Part shown: positions 46,676-55,291 of the stretch, one piece after another | How positions within the stretch are numbered: the first letter of the stretch is position 1 | Layout: every line of letters starts with the position of its first letter | Assembly (NCBI RefSeq): GCF_010730355.1 | Contig: NZ_AP022576.1 | Span: forward strand, 1,674,001 to 1,738,000 | Reading direction: 5' to 3' | From: Mycobacterium florentinum | GTDB taxonomy: Bacteria > Actinomycetota > Actinomycetes > Mycobacteriales > Mycobacteriaceae | Length of the DNA stretch: 64,000 bases | Position numbers and translations under genes: made by a program | Notes under the pieces: model-generated | What the model was told of the DNA's origin: nothing | What the model saw: only the letters and a program-made list of their open reading frames with translations | Database searches by the model: none

Positions 46676-48442
46676 TTAGCGACCCGGCGTGTACGGAGCC
46701 CCGGACGGCTTCGGGGCGCTGGGGGTCGCGGATGCCGGGGTCTGGACGCCGGCGATCTCCGGGACCGAGATGGGGTCCGGCACATAGACGCTGGGCGGGG
46801 TGTCCGCGGTGCGGGCCAGCTGCGCGGGGACGCGGACCACCGACCCGCGCTGCCCGCACTCGTCGGTTTGCACGACAAGATCCATTTCGCCGACGAGATC
46901 ACCCTGCGCATTGGGCCGCAACGACAGCGTCTGCACCGTGGTCTGCGACTTGGCTGCCCCGGTCGGTCCCACACAGGGAAACGGCACCGTCTCCGGACGC
47001 GCCTGCCATTGACCATCGGTGAACTGAAAGATGACCGGACGACCGCCGGCATTGGCCAGTTGGCTGTGGTCGTTGTTGTCCAGCAGTACCGCGGCGGCCG
47101 AGCAGTACGACGGCGTGCACGACGAGCGCAGGGCCCACCACGTCGTGACATCAGGGGGTTGCGGACTGGGCGTGTAGTCGAAGGTCTCCTTGGACCGCTG
47201 CGCATCGAGGCGATAGGTGCCGTCCAGCGGGGTCGGCGGACCGGACGGGGTGCTGGGCGGCGGCACGGCGGCCGGGGCGGGCGCGCCGGGCGGAGCGCTC
47301 GCCGCGCGCGCCGCGGTCGACTCCATCTTTCGCCCGGTGATGATGCCGAAGGTGAACAACCCGATCAGCACCGCGATCGCCGCCACACCGACCACGATCT
47401 TGCGGGGCCGGCGCCGCGTCGGCAGGGCGGCCGCGCCCTGATCGCCGTCCGTCGCCCCGCCCTTGGCGGGCTTGCGGCCGGACGGCTGCGGCTCGGCGAT
47501 CTCGCGGGAGGGGTCGAGGCCGGCCAAGTCATCGTCGCCGGGCCAGCCGAAGGCGGGGTACTCGACGGCGAAAACCGCCTCGGGACTGCGATCTCCCGTT
47601 TCGACGACGGACAGCGCATTGGCCGCATTGGCGAACTCCCGGCAACTCGCAAAGCGGTCGACGGGCCGTTTGGCCAGCGCTCGTGCGAACACCCGATCCA
47701 GCTGCGCGAGCTCCGGGCGCTGGTCGCTGAGTTTGCGCGGCGCACCGCTGAGCAACTCGCGCAGCGCGGCCGACGGACTGAGGTATTCGGTCGGCGGCGC
47801 GCCGGTCAACAGGTGAAATGCCGTCGCCGCCAACGCATACTGGTCGGCGCCCCGATCGATGTCGGCACCCATCAACTGCTCGGGCGCGGCGTAACCCACC
47901 GTGCCGACCGGGACATGCGAGCCGACCACGCCCGAGTGCTCGCCCAGTGGTCGCGCTACCCCGAAGTCCGACAACAGAATCCGTTGTTCGCCGTCACCCG
48001 GGCTGGTCAGCAGGATGTTGGCCGGTTTGACGTCGCGGTGCAGCACCCCGCGCTGGTGGGCGTAGTCCAGCGCGTCGGCCACCGCGGTGATGATCGCCAG
48101 CACCTCGCCGACGGGCCACACCGCCGGAAACCGGTCCTTCAGCAGCTGCGCGGCGTTGCTGCCCTCCACGTAGTCCATCGCGACCCACAGCTGTCCGTCG
48201 AAGTCGCCGCGGTCGTGCACCTCCACGATGTGCTGGTGGTACAGGCTCGACACCGCCGCGGTCTCGGACAGAAAATCCCGGCGGAACGCACGGTCGGACG
48301 ACAGTGCCGGCGACAGCACCTTCAGCGCCTGCCAGCGCGCGGAACGGGGATCCTGAACAAGGTAGACATCACCAGTCACCCCGGATCCGAGCCTTCGAGC
48401 GACGGTATAACCGGCAAAAACCGCGCCGCTGGCCAACGCCAT
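46676..48442 (-). CDS. pknI: Transmembrane serine/threonine protein kinase PknI
   Basis: The protein has 588 residues (Rv2914c: 585). Kinase domain about 10-275: Gly-rich loop RRLGSGVTGDVY, Lys41 in ALKVLS, catalytic HRDVKPAN (Asp137), DFG at 159-161 and APE in GYAAPEQ. The activation loop lacks an obvious multiple-Thr cluster and the HRD arginine is kept. A Pro/Asp-rich linker leads to a basic stop and one membrane helix (about 349-369), and the outer part (about 370-588) has four cysteines and ends in a Pro/Ser-rich tail. PknI of M. tuberculosis has been implicated in growth control and division. It lies 36 bases after the second amidohydrolase. Confidence 0.96.
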   Translation of the reverse strand: MALASGAVFAGYTVARRLGSGVTGDVYLVQDPRSARWQALKVLSPALSSDRAFRRDFLSETAAVSSLYHQHIVEVHDRGDFDGQLWVAMDYVEGSNAAQLLKDRFPAVWPVGEVLAIITAVADALDYAHQRGVLHRDVKPANILLTSPGDGEQRILLSDFGVARPLGEHSGVVGSHVPVGTVGYAAPEQLMGADIDRGADQYALAATAFHLLTGAPPTEYLSPSAALRELLSGAPRKLSDQRPELAQLDRVFARALAKRPVDRFASCREFANAANALSVVETGDRSPEAVFAVEYPAFGWPGDDDLAGLDPSREIAEPQPSGRKPAKGGATDGDQGAAALPTRRRPRKIVVGVAAIAVLIGLFTFGIITGRKMESTAARAASAPPGAPAPAAVPPPSTPSGPPTPLDGTYRLDAQRSKETFDYTPSPQPPDVTTWWALRSSCTPSYCSAAAVLLDNNDHSQLANAGGRPVIFQFTDGQWQARPETVPFPCVGPTGAAKSQTTVQTLSLRPNAQGDLVGEMDLVVQTDECGQRGSVVRVPAQLARTADTPPSVYVPDPISVPEIAGVQTPASATPSAPKPSGAPYTPGR

Positions 48443-48478
48443 CGGCTTATTCTATCCGCCGTCGCGGCGCCCCGCTGA

Positions 48479-49573
48479 TCAGGCGCCCGGGCCGCGTGAG
48501 GGCCGAAACATGTTGCCGCGCAGGATCACCAGATCGGGTTGGCCCAGCACGCCGGGACCCGTGCGCGGGTCTTGCGCGTAGCACACCAGATCCGCGGACG
48601 CCCCGTGGTCCAGACCGGGACGGCCCAGCCAGCGCCGCGCATCCCAGCAGGCGGCGCCCAGCGCGTCGTGTGCGCTCATCCCGATCCCCTTGAGGGCCTC
48701 GACCTCGTCGACGATCCGGCCGTGGGCGATCATCGTGCCGGCGTCGCTTCCCGCGTAGATCGGCACGCCCGCATCCGCGGCCGCCGCGATCCGCTCGGGG
48801 CAGCGCGCGTACAGCTCGCGCATGTGCGCGGCGTAGGTCGGGTACTTCTTGGCGGCGTCGGCGATGCCCGGGAAATTGTCGATGATGTTGATCAGGGTGG
48901 GGACCAACACGGTTCCGTGCTCGAGCATCAAGGCGATGGTGTCGTCGCTGAGCCCGGTGCCGTGTTCGATGCAGTCGATCCCGGCCTTGATCAGCCCCGG
49001 CATGGCCTCGTCGCTGAAGACGTGGGCGGTGACGCGGGCGCCGTGCGCGTGGGCGGCGTCGATCGCGGCCTTGAGCACGTCGTCGGACCACAGCGGCGCG
49101 AGATCGCCGACGCCGCGGTCGATCCAGTCGCCGACCAGCTTGATCCAGCCGTCGCCGCGCCGCGCCTCCTCGGCCACCGCGGCCGGCAGCTGCGATTCGT
49201 CTTCGAGTTCGACCGAGAAACCGGCCTGATAGCGCTTGGGCCTGGCGATGTGCTTGCCGGCCCGGATGATGCGCGGCAGGTCGTCGCGGTCGTCGAGGCT
49301 GCGGGTGTCGGTCGGCGAGCCGCAGTCGCGCAGCAGCAGCGCGCCGACCTCGCGTTCGGTCTCGGCCTGCACGATCGCGTCTTCGATCGGGATCTCGCCG
49401 TGGTGGCCGAGCCCGACGTGACAGTGGGCATCCACCAGCCCCGGCAGGATCCAGCCGCCGTCGAAGACGGTGTCGGCACCGGCGACCCGTTGCGTGCTGA
49501 TGTGACCGTCGACGATCCAGAGTTCGATCGGGGCATCGTCGGGCAATCCCCGACCCCGCACGCGCATGGGCAC
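48479..49573 (-). CDS. Metal-dependent amidohydrolase (imidazolonepropionase-like)
   Basis: The protein has 364 residues if the GTG at 49573 is the start, two fewer with the ATG at 49567; Rv2915c has about 370. The first metal ligands lie in LVDAHCHVGLGHHG, a possible carboxylated lysine in WIKLVGDW, histidines in VTAHVFSDEA and CIEHGTGL, and the last aspartate in YAGSDAGT. This is the family of prolidase/imidazolonepropionase-like cyclic amidohydrolases; the substrate is unknown. It follows ffh by seven bases on the same strand and precedes pknI. Confidence 0.9.
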   Translation of the reverse strand: MPMRVRGRGLPDDAPIELWIVDGHISTQRVAGADTVFDGGWILPGLVDAHCHVGLGHHGEIPIEDAIVQAETEREVGALLLRDCGSPTDTRSLDDRDDLPRIIRAGKHIARPKRYQAGFSVELEDESQLPAAVAEEARRGDGWIKLVGDWIDRGVGDLAPLWSDDVLKAAIDAAHAHGARVTAHVFSDEAMPGLIKAGIDCIEHGTGLSDDTIALMLEHGTVLVPTLINIIDNFPGIADAAKKYPTYAAHMRELYARCPERIAAAADAGVPIYAGSDAGTMIAHGRIVDEVEALKGIGMSAHDALGAACWDARRWLGRPGLDHGASADLVCYAQDPRTGPGVLGQPDLVILRGNMFRPSRGPGA

Positions 49574-49580
49574 CGCGCGG

Positions 49581-51146
49581 CTACTTCTTGCCCGGGAACT
49601 TCAGCTTGGACAGATCGAAGTCGGCCAGGCCGGGCGGCAGCTCGTTGAGGCCCTCGGGCATCTGGGACAGGTCGGGGAATCCGGCGGGCATGCCCGGCAT
49701 CCCCGGCATGCCGGCGCCGAGCGGGTTGCGAGCCTTCGGCGGCGTCGGACCGCGCCCGCCCTTCTTGCCCTTTTTTCCCTTGGCGCCCTTGCCTTTTCGG
49801 TTGGAGGACTTGCGGCCCATGCCCGGGATGCCCATGCCGCCCAGCATCGACGACATCATCTTGCGGGCCTCGAAGAACCGGTCCACCAGCTGGTTGACCT
49901 CGGACAGCGCCACGCCCGAGCCGTTGGCGATGCGCAGCCGCCGCGAAGCGTTGATGATCTTCGGGTCGGCCCGTTCCTGGGGCGTCATGCCGCGGATGAT
50001 GGCCTGCAGCCGGTCGAGCTGACGGTCGTCGACCTCGGCCAGCGCGTCCTTCATCTGCCCGGCGCCGGGCAGCATGCCCAGCAGGTTGCCGATCGGTCCC
50101 ATCTTGCGGATCGCGAGCATCTGTTCGAGGAAGTCCTCGAGGGTCAGCTCGCCGGAGCCGATCTTGGCGGCGGCGGCCTCGGCCTGCTCGGCGTCGAAGA
50201 CCTGCTCGGCCTGTTCGATCAGGCTGAGCACGTCGCCCATGCCGAGGATGCGGCTGGCCATCCGGTCCGGGTGGAAGACGTCGAAATCTTCCAGCTTCTC
50301 GCCGGTGGACGCGAAAAGGATTGGGACGCCGGTGACCTCGCGGACCGACAGCGCGGCACCACCGCGCGCGTCGCCGTCGAGCTTGGTCAACACCACGCCG
50401 GTGAAGCCGACGCCCTCGCGGAACGCCTCGGCGGTGGTGACGGCGTCCTGGCCGATCATGGCGTCGAGCACGAAGATCACTTCATCGGGATCGACGGCGT
50501 CGCGGATGGCCGCGGCCTGGCTCATCAGCTCGTCGTCGATACCCAGGCGCCCGGCGGTGTCGACGATGACGACGTCGTGGTGTTTGGCGCGGGCCTCGGC
50601 GAGTCCGGCCGACGCGACCGCGACGGGGTCACCAGGGCCGGACTCGGGTGACTCACCGGGATGGGGCGCGAAGACGGGCACGCCGGCGCGCTGTCCGGTG
50701 ACCACCAGCTGGTTGACCGCGGCGGGGCGCTGCAGATCGCAGGCCACCAGCAGCGGTGTGTGGCCCTGGCCGCGCAGCCACGCGGCGAGCTTGCCCGCCA
50801 GCGTGGTCTTACCGGAACCCTGCAGGCCGGCCAGCATGATGACGGTCGGCGGGGTCTTCGCGAACGCCAGCTGGCGGGTCTGGCCGCCGAGGATGCCGAT
50901 GAGTTCTTCGTTGACGATCTTGACGACCTGCTGCGCCGGGTTGAGGGCGCCGGAGACCTCGGCACCCCGGGCGCGCTCTTTGATCCGGCCGACGAACGCC
51001 CGTACGACGGGCAGTGATACGTCGGCTTCGAGCAGCGCGAGGCGGATTTCACGAGTGGTGGCATCGATGTCGGCGTCGGTCAGTCGACCTTTGCCGCGCA
51101 GCCCTTGCAGGGCACCGGTCAACCGGTCGGAGAGCGATTCAAACAC
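49581..51146 (-). CDS. ffh: Signal recognition particle protein Ffh (SRP54)
   Basis: Ffh binds signal sequences on the ribosome with 4.5S RNA and delivers them to FtsY. The protein has 521 residues (Rv2916c: 525). N domain about 1-90; GTPase with GLQGSGKTTLAGKLA, DTAGRLGIDDELM and TKLDGDARGGAAL; M domain from about 300 with SGVALSEVNQLVDRFFEARKMM, the RNA-binding part. After a Lys-rich block (NRKGKGAKGKKGKK) the tail is low-complexity Met/Pro/Gly (PGMPGMPAGFPDL), typical of actinobacterial Ffh. Its receptor ftsY is encoded 8.6 kb away on the same strand. Confidence 0.97.
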   Translation of the reverse strand: MFESLSDRLTGALQGLRGKGRLTDADIDATTREIRLALLEADVSLPVVRAFVGRIKERARGAEVSGALNPAQQVVKIVNEELIGILGGQTRQLAFAKTPPTVIMLAGLQGSGKTTLAGKLAAWLRGQGHTPLLVACDLQRPAAVNQLVVTGQRAGVPVFAPHPGESPESGPGDPVAVASAGLAEARAKHHDVVIVDTAGRLGIDDELMSQAAAIRDAVDPDEVIFVLDAMIGQDAVTTAEAFREGVGFTGVVLTKLDGDARGGAALSVREVTGVPILFASTGEKLEDFDVFHPDRMASRILGMGDVLSLIEQAEQVFDAEQAEAAAAKIGSGELTLEDFLEQMLAIRKMGPIGNLLGMLPGAGQMKDALAEVDDRQLDRLQAIIRGMTPQERADPKIINASRRLRIANGSGVALSEVNQLVDRFFEARKMMSSMLGGMGIPGMGRKSSNRKGKGAKGKKGKKGGRGPTPPKARNPLGAGMPGMPGMPAGFPDLSQMPEGLNELPPGLADFDLSKLKFPGKK

Positions 51147-51360
51147 TCCGCCAGCCTAGTGGTGATCGCGAGCGCCGCGTAGCGGGGCGACGCGGGTCAC
51201 CACTCATCAGGCCCAGTGAGAGCCGGCTGCGGCTGCCTTCCGCCGCGAGTGCGCGGCCGGCTTCACACGCGACGCCGAACGCGCGGCCGGCCGCACGCTC
51301 GGCGCGCCGCAACGGGCGGAAACGCTTGACGGTGCGGTTGACGACGGCAATTGTCGGCTC

Positions 51361-52167
51361 ATGCTCGAGGTAATCGACAAGGGATCCTGCAGCCGGGACC
51401 ACCCCGTGCCGCTGCTCTTCGTGCACGGCGGCTGGCATGGCGCGTGGTGCTGGGACGACCACTTCCTGGACTACTTCGCCGACGCCGGTTATCGGGCGGT
51501 GTCGATCAGCCTGCGCGGGCACGGCAACAGCCCCACCGCGAAGCCGTTGACCAAGGTTTCGGTCGCCGACTACCTGGACGATCTGCGGTCGGTGGCCGAC
51601 GAGCTGGGTGGCGCGCCGGCGCTGATCGGTCATTCGCTGGGCGGCTTCGTGATCCAGCGCTACCTCGAGCAGCACAGCGCCCCGGCCGCGGTGTTGCTGG
51701 GCTCCGTGCCGCCGAAGGGGGTGCTCAGCTTGGCGATCCGCGTCTGGCGTCGCCGGCCGTCGATGACCCTGGAGGCCTGGAGCGACCCCACGCTGCTGAA
51801 ATTCCTCGCCACCCCCGAGCTGACGCGCGAGTACCTCTTCTGCGCCGACACGCCCGAGGCCATCGTCGAATCCTGCCGTCTTCGCGCCGGGGCCGAGAGC
51901 GTTCGCGCCGCCATGACCGATCCGATCGTGCGCCGCGTCCGAACCCGGCGGGTGCGGACGCCGATCCTGGTCCTCGGCGCGCTGTACGACGGCTTCGTCA
52001 GCGTCGACGAGGTGCGCGCCACGGCGCGTGCCTACCGGACCGAGCCGGAGTTCTTCGCGATGGGACACAACATGATGCTCGAACCGGGTTGGGCCGACGT
52101 CGCCGAACGGATCGACACGTGGCTGCAGACCCGCGATTTAACGGGCCCGTCCCGGCTTCCGGGATAA
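51361..52167 (+). CDS. Alpha/beta hydrolase
   Basis: The protein has 268 residues from the ATG at 51361. Oxyanion-hole segment FVHGGWHGAWCWD, nucleophile elbow LIGHSLGGFV, acid residue probably in GALYDGFVS, and catalytic His in MGHNMMLEPGW complete the triad. There is no signal peptide. The HGGWHGAWCW start is typical of esterase-like and hydroxynitrile-lyase-like hydrolases; the substrate is unknown. This gene is not present between ffh and Rv2917 in H37Rv. The 214 bases upstream, divergent from ffh, must hold both promoters, and I see nothing else in them. Confidence 0.88.
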   Translation: MLEVIDKGSCSRDHPVPLLFVHGGWHGAWCWDDHFLDYFADAGYRAVSISLRGHGNSPTAKPLTKVSVADYLDDLRSVADELGGAPALIGHSLGGFVIQRYLEQHSAPAAVLLGSVPPKGVLSLAIRVWRRRPSMTLEAWSDPTLLKFLATPELTREYLFCADTPEAIVESCRLRAGAESVRAAMTDPIVRRVRTRRVRTPILVLGALYDGFVSVDEVRATARAYRTEPEFFAMGHNMMLEPGWADVAERIDTWLQTRDLTGPSRLPG

Positions 52168-52323
52168 CGTGGCTGCGTCTTCTTCGAGTCGTTCCAACGC
52201 CGAAAAGCGTTGCCATGCTACATTTCACACCCGCCGCCACACCGGTTAGCATCGCGGGCCGGGGCCTAAAACCTTTTGAACGGGCGCAGCCTGCCAACGG
52301 CGCGCCGGAGGGGAGTCGTGTCG

Positions 52324-54057
52324 ATGCAGCCGGTCAGCGCCGCCGCCGACGCGAGCGTTGGACTCGACACGCGACCGCTGCGAGGCTGGCAGCGCCGCGC
52401 GCTGGTGAAGTACCTGGCCGCCGAGCCACGCGACTTCCTGGCCGTGGCCACGCCGGGATCCGGAAAGACGACGTTCGCGCTGCGGGTCATCGCCGAACTG
52501 CTGAACAGCCGCGCCGTCGAGCAGATCACCGTCGTCGTGCCCACCGAACACCTCAAGGTGCAGTGGGCGCAGGCCGCGCTGCGGTACGGCATTTTCCTGG
52601 ATCCGAAGTTCTCCAACACCAGCCCGCAGACCTCGTCGGAATACCACGGCGTCATGGTCACCTACGCCCAGGTCGCGTCGCATCCGACGCTGCACCGGGT
52701 GCGCACCGAGCAACGCAAGACGCTGGCCGTTTTCGACGAGATCCACCATGGCGGAGACGCGAAGACCTGGGGTGACGCCATTCGCGAAGCCTTCGGCGAC
52801 GCCACCCGCCGACTTGCCTTGACGGGCACACCGTTTCGCAGCGACGACAGCCCCATCCCGTTCGTCACCTACGAATCGGGAGCCGACGGGATACGCCGCT
52901 CGCAGGCCGCCCACACCTACGGCTACGCCGAAGCGCTCGCCGACGGCGTGGTGCGCCCGGTGGTGTTCCTGGCCTACTCCGGGCAGGCGCGCTGGCGCGA
53001 CAACGCCGGCGCGGAGCACGAGGCGCGCCTGGGCGAGCCGCTGTCCGCCGAGCAGACCGCGCGCGCGTGGCGCACCGCGCTGGACCCCGCCGGCGAATGG
53101 ATGCCCGCGGTGATCACCGCCGCGGATCAGCGGCTGCGCCAGAAGCGCACGCACGTACCCGACGCGGGCGGCATGATCATCGCGTCGGACCAGACCGCCG
53201 CCCGCGCGTACGCCAAGCTGCTGACGAAGCTGACCGGCGAGGCACCGACGCTGGTGCTCTCCGACGATCCCGGGTCGTCGGCACGGATCTCCGAGTTCTC
53301 CGAGAGCACCTCGCGCTGGCTGGTCGCGGTGCGGATGGTGTCCGAGGGTGTCGACGTTCCGCGGCTGTCGGTCGGGATCTACGCCACCAGCGCCTCCACC
53401 CCGCTGTTCTTCGCCCAGGCCATCGGGCGCTTCGTGCGGTCGCGGCGGGCCGGCGAGAGCGCGAGCATTTTCGTGCCGTCGGTGCCCAGCCTGCTGATGC
53501 TGGCCAGCGAGCTGGAGGCCGAACGCAACCACGTGCTCGGCGAGCCGCACCGCGAATCCCTCGACGACCCGCTCGACGCCGATCCCGCCGTCAAGGAACA
53601 GAACGAAAAGTCGGAGCTGGAAAAGGGTTTCACCTCCCTGGGTGCCGACGCCGAACTCGACCAGGTCATCTTCGACGGGTCCTCGTTCGGCACCGCCGCC
53701 CCGGCCGGAAGCGACGAGGAGGCCGACTACCTCGGCATCCCGGGGTTGCTCGACGCCACCCAGATGCGGGCGCTGCTGCACCGCCGCCAGGACGAGCAGC
53801 TGCAGAAGCGGGCGGCATCCGGGCAGTCCGCTCCCGTGCCGTCGGGGTCGGGGTCCATGCACGGCCAGCTGCGCGAGCTGCGTCGCGAACTCAACGCCCT
53901 GGTGTCGGTCGCCCATCACCGCACCGGCAAGCCGCACGGATGGATCCACAACGAACTGCGCCGCCGCTGCGGCGGTCCACCGATCGCCGCGGCGACCCGC
54001 GATCAGCTCAGAGACCGCATTGTGGCTGTGCGGCAACTGAATTCGGAGCTGGCTTAA
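52324..54057 (+). CDS. Superfamily 2 DNA/RNA helicase
   Basis: The protein has 577 residues and corresponds to Rv2917. The ATG at 52324 lies eight bases after GGAGGGGAG; the GTG at 52318 and an open frame to 52276 are possible. Motifs: Walker A ATPGSGKTTFA (42-52), DEIHH (138-142) as the DEAH-type box, LTGTPFRSDD as motif III, and QAIGRFVRSR as motif VI. The layout resembles XPB/UvrB-like and restriction-type SF2 helicases. The last 120 residues are Gln/Arg-rich and carry a terminal basic domain with HRTGKPHGWIHNELRRRCGG, shared with other actinobacterial copies. The cellular role is unknown. Confidence 0.9.
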   Translation: MQPVSAAADASVGLDTRPLRGWQRRALVKYLAAEPRDFLAVATPGSGKTTFALRVIAELLNSRAVEQITVVVPTEHLKVQWAQAALRYGIFLDPKFSNTSPQTSSEYHGVMVTYAQVASHPTLHRVRTEQRKTLAVFDEIHHGGDAKTWGDAIREAFGDATRRLALTGTPFRSDDSPIPFVTYESGADGIRRSQAAHTYGYAEALADGVVRPVVFLAYSGQARWRDNAGAEHEARLGEPLSAEQTARAWRTALDPAGEWMPAVITAADQRLRQKRTHVPDAGGMIIASDQTAARAYAKLLTKLTGEAPTLVLSDDPGSSARISEFSESTSRWLVAVRMVSEGVDVPRLSVGIYATSASTPLFFAQAIGRFVRSRRAGESASIFVPSVPSLLMLASELEAERNHVLGEPHRESLDDPLDADPAVKEQNEKSELEKGFTSLGADAELDQVIFDGSSFGTAAPAGSDEEADYLGIPGLLDATQMRALLHRRQDEQLQKRAASGQSAPVPSGSGSMHGQLRELRRELNALVSVAHHRTGKPHGWIHNELRRRCGGPPIAAATRDQLRDRIVAVRQLNSELA

Positions 54058-54074
54058 CCCAGCTCACGGCGTCT

Positions 54075-55148
54075 TCACGACTCCTGACGACTGTGGTGCC
54101 GGGCCTGGTTGCCGCCGAGCCTTTTCGCCTCGTACATCGCGGCGTCGGCGGCCGCGACCACCTGCCGATACGCCTGCTCGGCGTCGTTGCCGCCGACGCC
54201 GGCCAGTGCCAGGGTCGCGATGCCGACGCTGGCGGTCACCGGAGTTGCCGTCGCGGCCACCGCATCGCATAGCCGGCTGCCCCACCCGGGCGGGCGTTCG
54301 GTGTGCACGGTGTCGGCGACCAGAAACTCTTCCCCACCGACACGGCCGATGAGCGCGGTGTGTTTGGTGGCGGCAGTCAGCGCGTGCGCGACCGCGACCA
54401 GCGCCGAATCGCCGGCAGCGTGACCCTGCGTGTCGTTGAGGTTCTTGAAGCGGTCCAGATCGACCATGGCCACCGCCAGATACGCATGGTCGGCATTGGT
54501 GAGAATCCGCCCGAGGACGGCGCGCTCGCAGGCTCTGCGATTCAGCAGGCCGGTCAGCGGATCCCGGTCGGAGCGCAGCAAATCCGCACTCAGCGCACGC
54601 ACCACAACCTGGATGGCGAAGGGCACCAGCACGTTGAGCTCGAGCACCAGAAAGTAGCAGTGCATGGCCAGAATCCCCTGGCCAACCGCTGCCATCCGCA
54701 TGACCTCGACCGCTCCAACGGTTCCCGCCAGCCAGAAATTCGCCGCCATGTACCCGGCGGTGTGGAAAAACGCGAGATAGCCGCCCGGCAGGGCAAGGGC
54801 CACGCACCCCATCAGCGCGAGAAGGGGGTTGGGCTGAGCCAGGCTGCCGGCCGCGAAACACAAGCTCCAGGTCATCGCGATCACGACCGACTGACGCCGC
54901 GTCGGCCAGCCCGACAACCACACGGTCGCAATGCCCAGTCCCAGCACCGCGATCGCCACGTCGAGCGCCAACGCCGGCGGCCGGGGCGGGGCCTGGTCCC
55001 ACAGCACGTCGATCGGGGTCAGCGCGAGGGACGCGGAGACTCCGGCAAAGATCCAGCGCAGACTCAGGCCCATCCCACGGGATTGCAGATAGCCGGTCAG
55101 CCAGTCGTAGTGGTCAGGCTGTCGCCACCACTGCGCTAGCCACCCCAT
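54075..55148 (-). CDS. Membrane-bound diguanylate cyclase (GGDEF)
   Basis: The protein has 357 residues with an AAGGGTG ribosome site before the ATG at 55148. The first half is membrane: about five to six helices between 28 and 185, resembling a sensory module without a named domain. The GGDEF domain starts at about 195 (DRDPLTGLLNRRA), with Asp230 in VDLDRFKNLND for metal, and the active motif GGEEF at 271-275, a functional variant. The RxxD inhibitory site five residues upstream of GGEEF is absent (KHTA instead), so product inhibition at that site is unlikely. It lies tail to tail with the helicase (17 bases) and is not at this locus in H37Rv. No EAL partner is in the window. Confidence 0.92.
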   Translation of the reverse strand: MGWLAQWWRQPDHYDWLTGYLQSRGMGLSLRWIFAGVSASLALTPIDVLWDQAPPRPPALALDVAIAVLGLGIATVWLSGWPTRRQSVVIAMTWSLCFAAGSLAQPNPLLALMGCVALALPGGYLAFFHTAGYMAANFWLAGTVGAVEVMRMAAVGQGILAMHCYFLVLELNVLVPFAIQVVVRALSADLLRSDRDPLTGLLNRRACERAVLGRILTNADHAYLAVAMVDLDRFKNLNDTQGHAAGDSALVAVAHALTAATKHTALIGRVGGEEFLVADTVHTERPPGWGSRLCDAVAATATPVTASVGIATLALAGVGGNDAEQAYRQVVAAADAAMYEAKRLGGNQARHHSRQES

Positions 55149-55291
55149 GTGTCACCCTTCGAAAAGCCGAGCGCCCGGCGAAAAGCCGGTTCCCCGCGCG
55201 AAAGAATTGAACAGTTGTAACACGTCCACCCACTTCAGCGGGGTCGATCGAAGATCCGAACATCCCCGCGCGACGCCGGTGCGATCTCGTG

